64,000 bases of DNA from Pisolithus tinctorius (taxonomy: Eukaryota > Basidiomycota > Agaricomycetes > Boletales > Pisolithaceae): assembly GCA_024663395.1 (NCBI GenBank), contig JANFAH010000001.1, positions 4,154,001-4,218,000 on the forward strand, given 5' to 3'. The position numbers and the translations under genes were made by a program. This document shows positions 1-12,732 of this stretch, in pieces. The first letter of the stretch is position 1, and the number at the start of each line of letters is the position of its first letter. Below the pieces are notes generated by a model that made no database searches, was not told the origin of the DNA, and saw only the letters and a list, made by a program, of their open reading frames with translations.

Positions 1-343
1 GTTCGACGACAGACAGGAGGTCTGTGCCTGGTAGTGATGCTACTCGAAGAGCCTCCGTGCACGCTCTAATTCAAGCCAATCACCATAGCTGCACAAGACG
101 ACGGGTTGTTTTGATACCTCTTCATCGCCTGCTTCATTGATTTCTCTGAAATCTTGTCATGGTGCCCTGCACCAGCATGCACTGCGACATATATCGTGGA
201 AGATGACATTCAAGCAACTAGATACTATTGCTGCAATCACGTAACGTATCGATACCCTAATGGTGCCCTGGTGGTGTCCACATATTAATGCCACACTATC
301 CAATTTGTGCGTCTCACATAGAGCTTTGCATCAGTGATAAGCC
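1..343. other. left edge, no assignable gene
   Basis: No gene can be assigned. One plus-strand frame stays open from base 3 to about 140 and could be the last residues of a gene that begins outside the window, but the translation is not recognisable. The rest is the region downstream of the UTP6 stop codon. Confidence 0.3.
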
Positions 344-2755
344 TTACTCGACCATCAGCGTAATTGGCATACCTTCGCCATTCTCCTCCACAGCGCTGAA
401 CATTTCCTCCCCTTTATCCTCTTCTCCATTCCCTCCGTTCAGCCGAGAATTCCACATCTGCTGCAGTTGAGCTCTCTGCTCGTTGGGCAGATGCGCAGCT
501 GCTTTACTAATAATCCTCATCGCCTCCTTTCCATCTCCGTGATCAACCAACCAGCCAGCCCACGCCATGGCCGCCGGGATGCCATCGAGGGCTTGCCAGT
601 ATTGGTATATGGTACTGAGCATTGTTTTTTGGGCGTCATCCACTCGCGTAGATTGAAAAGAAAATAGACGCTCCCACACAGCTGTAGTCGGTAGATAGGC
701 GGCAGGTAATCTTCGTATTAGCTTGCAACGTTCGGCACCACACATGCCTTCAGAATACACCACATCGGAAACGTATCGGAGGAGCAGGCTCTCGTGAATA
801 CTGCGTGTAGACGAGTCCCGCATGCTTTGCTCAAGCAAGTTCTGTAGCGGGGCAGAGTGATTACAAAAAGGATCACTTGTACGGGGGCAGATTTACCTCA
901 AACGATGAAAGCCGGTTCTCACCTTGAGTCGCACGGACGTCCAGTCCCCACAGCCAAACTTTTTCCACTTCGCGCTTATCTGGGAAACCTTGCACAGCAG
1001 AGCGAGCCGATGACCATATCGTCGTGATATCACCACTGTTAGCCGCCTTCTCAACGTCCAGCCGGGCCAGCCAAACATCGGGTGAGTTTGTAGCACGAGA
1101 GTATCTTCTCGCTAGTTTCAGAATCTGTTTGGAAGGCGTGCCATCACGCAGGAGAAGACGCAAATGTGTGGCTTGTAGGACCGGCAACGCATCTGGAGTT
1201 CGCGCCAACGTATGCAATGAAGCTATTAGATATTGTTTCTGGAAACCTATAAGCCGGGGTTCAACGCAGGAGTAGGGGTGTTTTACCAGCACTGCATCCA
1301 AAGTAGGCCGTTGACACCACTCCTGGACGAAGTCCGCGTAAAGGGTTGAAATTGCGGCTCTTGTCTTGTCGTTTGGTGGGTTACTGACGGCATCCACAAG
1401 GCGTTCATTGGCATATCGGAGGGCGTCGACCAGCCGTTCACTCTCTGATTGATTAGACTCACTCCCTATGCCTGCCTGGTCTAAGGTCAATTCACGGAGG
1501 CGTCTAGTGGCAAGCATCTTGATTGCCTCGGAATCATCAGGTATTGACTGATGAAGGAGGTGATAAAGTTCATCCAACAGCATCTCACGGAGATGCGGTT
1601 CGCAAGGATAATTGCGGATAAGCTCCTCGAGTTGCGAAAAGAGTTCGATTCGGGGTGAGGCTTCAGTGAGTGTGAGATATTCAGCTGAGAGAAAATGTAA
1701 CAATACTTACCTTTGGCTGCACTGGACATAGCGGACTTCACGATGGCTCCCTCCATGATCGCCCTACGCGCAGCCTCGCCCTCGTCTCCTCCCTTCTCCG
1801 CAGCAACAATTTCGTCTGGCATTTTCGCCCCGTCGTCGGTGACGATGATAGGGTCTGCTGCATCGTCCACGCCAGCGTCCACACCCATTCTTGCATCTAT
1901 GTCAGCCGGCTTCTTCTCCGCATTAATACTAATGCCTAATATATTCCACCGCCTTCGCATGCCCTCAATGAAGTGCAATTCCATCCGAACGTACTCTCTC
2001 CATAGGTCGATACTGTGTGCATTAAGCCGAAGGCCACGCTGCAAGAGGGCACGCGCGGCGGATGGTGATGCGTGCGACAACTCATGGGATGCAGCGATAA
2101 CATAGAGGGAAGGTACGTTTGGGTGTAACTGAAGCGCGCTACGCCGGTTCACCGTGTCAGTCATGAAATCACGTCCAAACTACACACATTACCGCGCCGA
2201 GACCCGCCCAACTAGACCACGAGCACCTGCGCGCTTGGCAACCTGTATATACTGAATCCACAAACCAACATCGGCCTTGAATTTCCTGAGAGCACGTTCA
2301 AATATGTGAAACTGTCGTCGCACGAGCGCGTAGTCAGAAATGGTGGTTTTTGATTTAGGTAGGTCTGAGGTGATATGTAAAGGAGGGTCAACATGGGAAA
2401 GGCATCGAGTAAGACCCACCCAGCCGGTCCAATCTTTTTCTGCGAAGCTGTTCCAAATTCATCTCGTATGCAGCGTATCGCAAAAAGTCGGCTTTTCTGG
2501 CAACTCGGCGCACCAGTGCATTTTCAAACTGCGTTCGCTTTCTCATAATCTGTTTCACCTCGGCCTTATGAGAGATATTATAGTATCAGTCGGAAATTGC
2601 ACCAAGGAAAGCGACGCAAGCGAACTTCAGTGAAAAGGCCTCTTTGAACGAGGTCCTTGAGCTCTGCGAGCATCTGATCATTGTATTGGATGAACGCCTG
2701 GAAAATGAGGAATTGCTGGGCGTACCTGCTCTTGCTGGAACTGTACTCTCTCCAT
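344..2755 (-). CDS. UTP6: U3 snoRNA-associated protein 6 (SSU processome, HAT repeats)
   Basis: Component of the small-subunit processome in the nucleolus, needed for early 18S pre-rRNA cleavage. The N-terminus reads MERVQFQQEQ followed by MLAELKDLVQRGLFTE after one intron, which is the conserved UTP6 start. Next come the conserved IMRKRTQFENALVRR segment and HAT-type helical repeats with family residues such as LWIQYIQVAKRAGARGLVGRV, LHPNVPSLYVIAASHEL and LNAHSIDLWREYVRMEL. Further HAT-like repeats run to the C-terminus. At least five short introns are needed (for example near 2726-2680 and around 872-839). The start at 2755 is chosen because it matches the family N-terminus. An acidic/Ala insertion follows WNILGIS. 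Family identity is strong; the exact exon edges in the middle are inferred. Confidence 0.9.
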
Positions 2756-2962
2756 TTTGAATAACCGGTTCTAGGACAAGAATGAATGGCTTAGCAGCAG
2801 CGATCAGACAGAGTTATTATGGCCTATGCGAAAGTGAAGAGTATCTAGGACACACCGGTTTTTGCGGGTTGGAAAAAAAAGGTTGATAATGGTTTGTGGT
2901 AAATATCTGATTCTAAACCTGATCCGAGAGGAGGCGGAGAACCAACTCTCTCTGTTACAGTG

Positions 2963-4324
2963 ATGCCGCCAAAGGCCCACCGTACTGGGCCAACTGGCAT
3001 CCCTCGCACACATTCGCGCTCCTCAAGCGGGTCCTCTAAGGCAGCCCTCAACCTTCTCTTGACCCAGAAAGACCCAGTCCCCCACAGACAGCAGGAGAAG
3101 CCCAAGAAAAACGGGCACGTATATGAGGTATCCGTCGGCCCCTCCATACCATCATCACAACTCCTAATGACGTTTGCTGACCTCGTTTAGCCACACACGA
3201 GGAGCACCCAGCAGCATGCGAGGACGGGTAGTAGTACTCGAGTAGCTTCCAAAGAACCCCTTCATACACAACCACTGCATCCTCCCCCGATTCAACGGCA
3301 TCAAAACACTAAGGGCAAGAACTTCACCTTCGCCGGCACCAGTGCAGAGGATGACGACGACGAATGGGTCTCGAGTGAGAGCGGAGCCGCAACACCTAAT
3401 AGTCCTGGTTCAGGCACTGGCAGGTCACAGACACCAGTCGAGCACCGCACAATTACAGACTTCAACCGACTAACCATCGATGATTTAACAAATCGGCCAG
3501 ATACTCCCCGTGCTCAGTATATACCGCCGTCTTTGTCCCGCGTAGCAACTATCCGGGGCTCCGAGCCGCAGGTGTCGTCCACTATAGTTCGGCCACGCTG
3601 TGCAATTCTGAAGTGTTCTCTTTTTCAGGTTGCGTATCAGGCTGAGCGGAACGCTCACCCGCAGCTTTCTGTTACCGAACCGCGGTACCCACAGACACGT
3701 TCAGAGACATCGTCACCAGTCAACCGTACCCGGTACGCACGTTTGTCTTCGACGCGCCCTCCCTCGATGCACACCGTTACTGGGAGGTCAGACACCACTC
3801 TCCATCCACACCCCTTGATTCGCGGGCAGCCACTTGGACCAGTTGCTCCAAGACTAGAACCTCTCGCTCCGTTAACGGTTACGTCTGAGGCATCTTCTGT
3901 CCAGACATCTACTTCACCAACGCTTTCTGCCTCCCCATCCAGTGTTAAGACCACGTACGCAGAGCCGGCTAACAACCGGAGGACGTCGGTCTCTTCTGTG
4001 CGCTCGGTGGCGACCCTCCCTAACCAGGGCTATCACCCCGGAAAAGGGCACGACCGCAGCCGCACTCTATCTTCTATGTCCTCGACGTCTTCCACCTCCG
4101 TCCAGGCTCTTGCATCATTGGCACACCTCCCCACTACACGGCCGTCTACACCACAGTACACCGCATACTTCCCACCAGCCAGTTTGTCCGCCTACCTGGA
4201 AGCTGTCCATCCACTCCTCCCGCCTCCGTATCTCAATACTCACATGTTCGTACTCACTCATCGCAGCCCATTGAAGGAATCTTGGGACAGGGTGGTAGGT
4301 GTTCGGGAGCAGCAGAAACGATAG
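2963..4324 (+). CDS. low-complexity hypothetical protein
   Basis: Exon 1 (2963-3127) starts MPPKAHRTGPTGIPRTHSRS. A 63-nt GT-AG intron (3128-3190) joins it in frame to a long exon. The protein is rich in Ser, Thr and Pro, with a basic N-terminus and an acidic stretch reading AGTSAEDDDDEWVSSESG near residue 90. The remainder is disordered-looking S/T/P sequence. A second optional intron may lie at about 3571-3629, where a pyrimidine-rich AG sits in an otherwise open frame. The 'F-x-G/A-acidic-EW-S' patch is reminiscent of the short conserved box of fungal nitrogen/TOR-regulator proteins of the areA-GATA-like (DUF1752/DUF3295) kind, but this is only a resemblance. No domain is assigned. It is convergent with the Rds1-like gene. 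Confidence 0.6.
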
Positions 4325-4640
4325 TATGATAACTCTTGCACCGTCATATTCTCTCAATACCCAGAACTATCAGTGTTGGGTCACAGTACTTATCAAAGTT
4401 TTCTATATACCTCGTTATCCTCCATCTCTTTCACCGCACTAGTTTGCAGTAGAACGTGTGCAGCTAAATGCTTGTAACTTAGTGTCACGTGTAACTTTGC
4501 TTATACGAACAAGCTTCGCTCTAAATCAACTCCAAATTGTCCATTCTTACAGACCTCGAATACAGCTCACATACAAAAAAAAAAATACAAAATACAACAA
4601 GTCCAAATTTCTAGCTATGAGATTTCTGTCCTTCACAACA

Positions 4641-6047
4641 TCAGCCAGCTTGGTAGATGGCGGGGCCCGCAACAATGTGAGGATTAACCAGCGACAGGTT
4701 GTAAGGGGTGACGTATGGGTTGTCATCAGTCAGCGCGACGAACCTATCGACAACACGAGTGAGCAGCAAACGATATTAAGCCTATAGAAACTCACATTGT
4801 GTCGTTGAAGATAGGTGCCGTGTTGTTACCAAATACCATGCCACCCGGTTGTTTTGCACTGGCATAATTGTTATCGGTGTCGATGTTATACAGCGGCGTA
4901 TACGTCGCATTCAACTGCGAAACCCAGAGAGCATACTGTGTAGATCCATTAAGCGTCTGCGCATCCCCACAGTCAAAAAGAATTACGAACCTTGGGAGGT
5001 CCAGCAGTCGAGGTCGTCTGGTACTTCAAGTCGTAGCTAACGTTCATGCCAGGGTTGTCCCACTGGAAATTGACCTCATACCCAGGATAGGAAATTGCAG
5101 AGACATTGGTCGACACTGCGGCTTTGCTGTCATTCCTGATAGCAATTGGGTTATTCTGGGGTGATTTGAGTCGAAAAAATAACACAGCAAAGTATAGCGA
5201 ATCCCTACAGTGACATTCAGATAGGGGAAGATTTGCCACTTAATATATGGGTTCTCCGCTGGACAGTGGACGAGGTAGGGCGACAGCATCGTCCATGCCC
5301 AGGCTTGGGGGATGCCGGCTACGAACCACACGGCCATCGGAAACAGACCCTCCAACTGCCGGAAGGCCATCTGCTGCCTAGCCTCAGTAGTAATGGAGTT
5401 GATCAGCAGCTCTGCAGGGGCACGGTTGTCGAGGTGCGGCAAAAAGCCGTAAACACCGGATTCACCCCAGCGAGTCAACTATGTAACAATGAGCATTCTA
5501 GCAATCGACGATCAGGAAAAAGCGCGTACCTTTTGACAGAAGTCCAAGAAGCCTCGGACTGTATCGAAGGGATACTGATATTGGCACGGTTTTGCCCCGT
5601 AGGCTATAGGAGAAATCAGGGAGTGCGAACCACAGCAGATAATAACGACACGAACGGTAGATGATGTTGCTAACCATCTCAGCATGGCCAACTTCTTGAT
5701 CGGCCATGTACTCGATGAGGAACTGATACTCGGGACCAAGACCAGCGTCTAAGAATTCCTGTTGAGAAAACTTGGCTAAACCATAGTGGAAAAGGTCTAG
5801 TTCGATGTACTCCTGATTCAGAGCTAAATTCTACGAGGGCGTTAGAAGTGAATGACCGAGAGAACATTGTGTAGCCACTCACGAATGACTGGAAGTCGAA
5901 GTCACTCATAGTGTGATAGACAGGCGGAGGGGAATCCGGGGTGACATCCACACCACCGGAAGGCACAGGCGGCGGGGGTGGACTAGGCGGAGCAGCATCA
6001 GAGAAGTGGTGGAGTGCGATAAAACCAGCGACTAGTGTTCTGAGCAT
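4641..6047 (-). CDS. secreted Rds1-like protein (ferritin-like domain)
   Basis: Member of the Rds1/desiccation-related family of secreted ferritin-like (Ferritin_2) proteins, induced by stress or nutrient limitation in fungi. Biochemical activity is unproven. Residues 1-20 (MLRTLVAGFIALHHFSDAAP) form a signal peptide, followed by a Pro-rich linker. The helical domain begins FDFQSFNLALNQEYIELDLF and contains the family E/H positions, including YMADQEVGHAEMVSN. The C-terminal part is Asn-rich with several N-x-S/T sites and ends VNPHIVAGPAIYQAG. About six short introns are required; for example, one is near 4744-4795 and one is near 4941-4991. The start at 6047 is fixed by the signal peptide. 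Confidence 0.87.
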
Positions 6048-7255
6048 CTCGACAGGGCGAGGGGCTCCCAAATGAGAGGAGGGTTCTTGCACCCGGCCTT
6101 TTATGCCTCGCAGATACGGTGAAGACTTGCCGCACAAAACCCCATGATCGAAGGACACGAGATTTCATTTCATATGGCTCTGATGTACTGGGATGCCAGA
6201 AGCGCCCCATCATCATTTACGCGAGAGTATGACGATGATGCCCAAGTTACATCACCTTGAGATTACTTCTAGCCTCAACGTCTGAGTCCCACGTCCCTCA
6301 GTACACGATGCGGACTGATTACCCACCAGGAGCAGTTATTCAAAGTGCGATTTCGAAGCCATATTCTCTTATGTTGATCACAATGCACAATTGCTTGCGT
6401 GAGAGGCTGCACGACGACGACAAAGAACGACTGATTAGAGAATGAGGTCGGATTCGGAGGAGATATCATATTGGATTACCAAAACCTCATCTACAAATCA
6501 GATCTAAGGGCCCCCTTGAGCTATGACTTAAGATTCATCAAAAGGCTCCAACCGCCTAGTCTCAAATCATAACGTGTTCGAGACTACCAACCGCCAAGAC
6601 ACCGCATGCCGATATGCCGTACACAAAGAAATGATCCCTCGCTTGTGTATCATACATGACGTTCTGGTTGATAATCGTGCGTCTGCAGCAAAACTCTGGG
6701 GATTGGTAAGTCGGGGCAGTACAGTAAACCGACCTAGTTGGTCCAGGCTGGGACGTTTTGATGGTATGATACTGCGGAAGTTGGTAAGACAACTCTTCCG
6801 GTCTACGCTTTCTCCGGCGGGTTTGCCGTCGCGGGCTACTATCTGGGAAATAGCACTGGTAGGGCGCCCCCTGGATGTCACTGTGATCAGTACCCTCAGT
6901 CCGCTTCGAGGGGCCTATGCTCTGACACCCTTGTTACCCAGCTTTGAATGTGGGATTGGTTAGTGTAGAACTGCTCCTGATAATACGACTCCTGAACAAC
7001 GAACAACTGCCGCAGCATGGGGTGAAGACTTCGCCGCGTTACTGCTAGACTCATAGCTTGATATTCCTTGATTTTCCATTGGCCCTTCTTGGGTTCAACT
7101 TTGTGATGGCTTATATGTTTATGTAGAGCTATATCCATGTATCCTGTTGGACTTGATGAATACGATGCAGCTTGCCATAGTGTAGTAGGAAGCAACCCGA
7201 TACTCTTGGAATTGACAATCGAGCAGCAGATGTCGTTCGTTTTCTATGATCTATC
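6048..7255. other. 1.2-kb intergenic region
   Basis: Upstream of the Rds1-like gene (minus) and of the decayed F-box gene (plus). Several short open frames occur here, but none has a recognisable translation or a consistent exon model. No repeat of notable length was seen. It should contain the promoter of the Rds1-like gene. Confidence 0.4.
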
Positions 7256-8847
7256 ATGCCTCAGTGCCTTTCCGTGAATGAGATTTTGCGACTCGTATTT
7301 CAAGACACCGATGATCGATGATCGCTCGACATTGTGTGCCGGTTGGCCAGGATCTGCTGCACCTTTGATGCACCAACTACGGATTTAACGTGGGAAACTC
7401 TAATCGCCGTGGAACCCATCTTGCGGAATCTCCTCCGCAAGAATCGCATCGAAGAGATGGAAGCCAGTAAGGACCTACTGTTTGTTTCGTCGTTTGGATG
7501 GGCGCAGAGACACCACCAACATAGTGCCTGACACTAAACGTCGACTCCGTGACAGTGACCGGAACATTGTCCAGCGACTCACAAGTCGTGTTCGCAGACT
7601 TCGTGTTCTTCGACCCCACACCGCACCACGTTAACGCCGCCCCCATATAGTTTGGCTCCCACATCGTCCCGCCAGATCTAAGCTTTCTTTTCCCAAACCT
7701 TCGTACATTATCGTTTGGAGTGTCTATATCTCTCGACACGAGGAATACCGAAGATATCCACTCAGACTTCCAAGCCATCGTTTGTTTCTTCCTTTTTCTC
7801 TTTGCACATACGCTTGTCTGCACTCTAGTTTGACATCCCTGGCGCATTCTATGCGCATCTCGACTTCCCTCCCATACCAGCACTTTGCCCCAACATGCAC
7901 ACATTGAGCATAGCAGCGCCCCGTTCGACCAGGACGGAACCTCAAAGATCTCAATCTCCGGCGAAGCTGTGTATCTGTTTTCTAGGGTAGTCTCCGACCT
8001 CCGCGATCTGGAGACTGTTAGGTCTAATGCGACTTCCTGCGATTTGCTAAACAGTCTTACTCAGGCGAAGGCATTGCGGTGGCTATCGGCCCTGGACCTG
8101 AGTGTGCTAGCGGCAACGTCTTCCCCCAACTTAGTGCCCTCGATATCTGGGCCGTCTTCCTTGCATCGTGCGGAGACCTGCTTCGCTGGACTCCCCTTAG
8201 TCAGGTTACTGAGATAAATGTCTGCTGTTCAGCACTCTCAGATGGTGTCGACTCATTGCAAGCACTAGTCGACATGTCATCCCTGATTTCATCACAGTGC
8301 AAGCTTTTAGAGTTCTTCTGGTTTTATTTCTTGAGGCATCTTCCCTGCGGCACAACTCTCCGCTTATCCGCGACCTATGCCCGAACCCTACCAAGCTTGC
8401 CATCGCCTCAGGGTCATTCCATTTCAGACGTCTTATAGCCTGACGTTCAGACAATGACTTGGAGTATGTGATCGAGGTTTGGCCACACGTGGAGGCATTC
8501 CATTTATTTTACCATGGTGTAGAGCATCCTGCGGTTCACCTCACATTACGAGGAGTTACGGCCCTTCTATATCATTGCCCGAAACTCACCCACTTTACCT
8601 TGATGTTCAATTCGATGGAGCCCATGTTCCTGAAGATATCCCTCGACTTAGCTATGGAACCCTCATTCAGAACACCGCAGTGAAGTATGTGGGAATTGAC
8701 AGGTTCCCCGTTTCAGATAGCCATGTCGCTGCATACCTTTCCGTCGTTGTGCCATACCCGGAGATTATTGGTGTCGAAGAAAAGGGGGGTTACGAGCTTG
8801 AATGGCGTTGGATATGTACCCAGCATCAACAGAGGCCTGCGATATGA
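7256..8847 (+). pseudogene. decayed F-box/LRR protein gene
   Basis: Reads like the large agaric F-box family that starts with a hydrophobic F-box helix: MPQCLSVNEILRLVFQ, then CRLARICCTFDAPTTDLTWE. These two pieces lie in one frame but are split by a TGA at 7319-7321. The stop sits in a tandem 7-bp duplication (GATGATC GATGATC). Downstream, family-like segments appear in different frames: LDIWAVFLASCGDLLRW (from 8079), VIEVWPHVEAFHLFYHGVEH (from 8459) and the C-terminal VKYVGIDRFPVSDSHVAAYL (frame of 8479). The switch between the last two near 8620-8680 has no good intron. Introns could explain some frame changes but not the stop. The downstream frame 8848-9171 is open yet unrecognised. If functional, it would be an SCF substrate adaptor. 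Confidence 0.6.
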
Positions 8848-9233
8848 GTGGACACGTTGCCGAAGTCACTCTCTACTAATTGCCAGTACCGAATATACTA
8901 CCGATTCGACGTATGGCACAAAAGAACGGCGTGGCAGTTCCAAAATATGAGGTGTATTCGAATTTATCATCTTGATGGTATACCAAAACTGCAAGAGCCC
9001 CGAGGCGACGTTTACTGTAAGCGAGATGTGCTCTATGACAACCATTTCAATCCATGTTTCGTCTTACACGACAAACCATTTGCCGCTTGCGGATGCACTC
9101 AGCATTCTGTTTTTGCAGAAGCCTTTCCTGTGATACATCTTTATTCCAACACCTTATGCCAGACCGGTTAACTGAAACTCGCCAACCGTTCATTATGCAC
9201 CCGGAAGTGCTGTCAGTGATACTATACTGGGTT

Positions 9234-12200
9234 TCACATTCCTTCTAGAAGTCTCTTGATTGTCATTCTCAATGCCAAGTCGTCGCATCGCAGCCTCCAT
9301 AAGCAGCCTTCATCATTTCTGTCTCGCAGCCGGAGCGCTGCGTACTTGTCAGCGGGTGCTGCGTGCACCAGGACCTTAACCTCGCCTGTGGTAAAGATCA
9401 GGAGTGACCTGACGCAGAACAGAAAGGTGCACCCAACCTTCAAAAGGAGGCTGGTCAATGGCGATGACCCGCATGTACAGTTGCAAGGTTCGCAGAACTT
9501 CTAGTATTGTATCTGTCGACGCCTCGCACCACCCCCTTAAGTTCGAATTCTGCATGGAGTTCCATCTTTCCTCGAAATCGGGTTCTGGTCGGGTATCCAC
9601 ATGGTCTGCGATGAACGGCGAATCCAGAGCAATTAAATCCACGCGAGATGCCTGATAAACTGGGTTAGTAAAAGTCCAGTGACTACTGACCAATGGGATA
9701 TGCATCCCACCAAATCATCTAGCGCCACCGTTTTTGAATCCTCGCGCACTTGAGCTGCCTGTTCGCAAATATAGTCAGACGTGCATGGATATCAAAGAGC
9801 CGTCGTACTTGGTCCGACTCGAGCCAATGTTCTGCGACTGCGAGCGTTAACTCTCCCGGTGTTACCGTATTTTCGGGCTCAGCGGGAGGCATGGTTGTGC
9901 TACCTTCTTTAGACACACCCTTTCCGACATTCCCCGGGCCGCGCAAAGAAGTCTCATCCGGACGCTGGCCTGAAAGATTTTTGAGACTGGACACTGGCTG
10001 CGGAGTTGGATATGCTTCATATCGCAGCTTGTTTAGAGATACCACTGATAGAGGATGGTGAACTTCCAACGATCCGGGACTCTCAGAACTTGGTTGACGA
10101 GGAGACGACCTGTCGGCAGAACTATGCTGATATTTTGTCAATGACGAAAGAAAATCTGGAAGCTTGCTCCAAGTTAATAACCTCAATACCAAGTGATTCT
10201 GGTCGACATACAGAAGAGGAAGGTGCTCGTGATATTATGTCGGTGAGGATGTGCCGCCGCCGAGCGAAGCTCAAAAGTTGTTCACATCGCTAAAAGTTTC
10301 AGCATGTGGCAGCATGCTATGTCTCGTTTACTCACATTACGGATATACCTCCCTGAAGATCGTGACAATTCCTGCACCGCTCGAATGACCTCCTCGGGCA
10401 CCTCATTGCACTCGGCCGATAGGCGCAACATGGATAGCAAACAGACATCTTGCACGGAAGCTAACCACAGGTATGTGCTAGTGGTCTCCTATAATTTTTT
10501 ATCACTCACGGGAAAAGAAGACAAGCCTTTTTGCCATTCCTCGGAGGATCTCGACCGGAGATATCGGAAGCTTTGCGCAGTGCTCACACACAAGAGCACA
10601 AATCACCACCATTAGCGTTGGTCCAACGCGAATTTCTGGTTCTATAAGAGGAATAACCAGTGCAGTCACCAGTGATACTCGAGATATCGTATCGGCTGTA
10701 TAAGTTTTAGCGACTGTAGGTTGGGGATGCTGCGACACACACCATCCCGGACACGATTGAGGACCCTATCAACGCAGCCCTCTAGCACCGGTAGAGTTTC
10801 TATCCGACCTTGTACATCGCCTTCAACAATCGCAAAAAGTTCCTTGAAGAGCTTCGCATATTGTTCCGAGTCTTCCTGACATTGTATCTCCATGACATCG
10901 AAGAGACGTAGGACGCAATCGCCTTTGGCCGCCACGGAAAGTTCAGGCCGTACGCTTTGTGTTAATTGGGAATAACAGGTCGCCACTATGCTTGGATTGA
11001 CAGAATAAAGAACTTTCAGAGTCTAGTGATGCACTCGTCAATCCCGTCGCATTGCAATAAGCGATTTTACCTTACTGCTTTCCTGATCAAATTATCATGG
11101 GAATTCAAGAGTTTGATTATCTCCTGAACTTCCCATTCATCAAATACAGCTGGGTTCCCTGGTCGATCCCCAGCCCAGGAGCTCGGATCGAGGAAGCTCA
11201 AACATGATATAAAAATGTACTGTTCGTTCGCATTGCTAGATTTGAGCAGGTGGCGGATGCCAGCCGCAGGTGAATATGACAACTTGGCCTGATACTCGGT
11301 GATCACATCCGATGGGATAGTTGACAGAAGTGCGAAGGCATCGAGGAGGGCTTTGTTAAACTTAGCACGGGCTTCCGGTAGGACTCAAGGCGTACCCTGT
11401 GTCGGAGGGAGGGAGGCGTGTCTAACGACATCAAAGATGAGGGGAACGTTTCTGGAGTCAAGACTAGACACTTGCTCAGTGACAAACGATAACGGTGCTT
11501 AGAGATGACAACTGACTTCATTCCTCCTTCACGAAGCGCTCGGAGGATAGCGTAGACGGAATGCTTAGGATTGAGCCAAGCATTGTGTAAATGAGAGTTT
11601 AGAAGGCGCGTCATGGACTCCGACCGGAGCTACGAAGTTCGTCGGCGTCATACACGGTCATCACAGAATATACTCCATACTTTGCTAGCCACCATCAGAT
11701 TGGACGGAATAATATCAGGGTCCCCGGCGTGTGTTAGTAACTCCTCCAAGCGTTTAACGTGGTCGGGATCTTGGTGAAACAAAGCATAGTATACCATGTG
11801 GGCCCGTCTCCGAACTGAGTCACTAGGGGTTGATGCTACCTGAATGGGGGACGAGGGAGAAAAGTGCTATCACTCACTTCTTGTCGCGAAGGAAAAATCG
11901 AAGCCGCGACTGGACTGCTGGGGCAGCGTCCTCGTTGCGAATTTGCATAAGAATATCCATAGCTAAACAGATGCGACCGATCGAAGTGCTCTCGAGGTCC
12001 TTGTCACGATTCCAGCTTCCAGGGGTTCATAAGGAACGTAAATGCATATGCACTTACATTGCGGAGGGTATTGACGAGCATGAGATGTAACTCGTGATTC
12101 GGGGGCATCATTTGCAAACAGAAGGTATAACCTACAAGAGGCTCGTACGTTTCTGCAAGGCCCGGGAACGGAGACGTACCAATTCTCTTATCCAGAATAC

Positions 12201-12538
12201 TCTCGCCAAGTTCCGCAAGATTCACGGCGTGGTGAAATGCGAAGCTGAGGTCGCCAGGTGAAGCTGCACTGAGAGCCATCGCGCAATACAACAACAGAAT
12301 TAAGGATTCCTTGCAGACTTTCTGTGTGCACGCGACTATTCTAAAAACCTCGAGGAAATGCTTGTGAAATACCACTTACAATTGATAGATGCGGTTGCTC
12401 CAGAGTACTCTGAATGGTATTAATCTCGTCCAGTATGACCCTGTCAGCAGCTTGGACGGACGTAGCGGTCTCCACTCTGCGGACGAGACTGTAATGTGCG
12501 CGACTCATTGCTCCAGACGAGGCGAATGACACGTCCAT
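9234..12538 (-). CDS. adaptin large subunit, AP-4 epsilon-like
   Basis: Armadillo/HEAT-repeat adaptin. The spliced N-terminal half aligns by eye with AP-4 epsilon: an EIN-x-I-x-x-x-L-E-x-P start, then FAFHHAVNLAELGESILDKR followed by GYTFCLQMM, LHLMLVNTLRNDLESTSIGR, AAPAVQSRLRFFLRDKKVAS and an R-R-R-A-HMVYYALF helix. Later parts (VITEYQAKLSY; YIFISCLSFLD; LLNSHDNLIRKAV; YSVNPSIVATCYSQL) fit the trunk domain. A Pro/Ser-rich hinge follows, and the C-terminal end is GEVKVLVHAAP. Many 40-55-nt introns are present, for example a 51-nt one near 9432-9382. The start at 12538 (MDVSFASSG) is preferred; an upstream in-frame ATG at 12718 would run into the BUB2 promoter. AP-4 sorts cargo at the trans-Golgi. 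Gamma-adaptin (AP-1) is the main alternative. Confidence 0.75.
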
Positions 12539-12732
12539 GATGACCTTGGATGTCGATAATCTTACACTCGTCGACCTTACTAGTCGCCCCTTCTGTTCTG
12601 CTGGGTAGATTGTCGTTGAGATGTACACGCTACCGGGTTTGTGATGTGGTGACGATGATATAGTCGCGAATGTGGGCTCTGGCGCTGCACGGCGGAACGA
12701 CCAAGCACGCAACACCAAACTGGGAACTCAAA

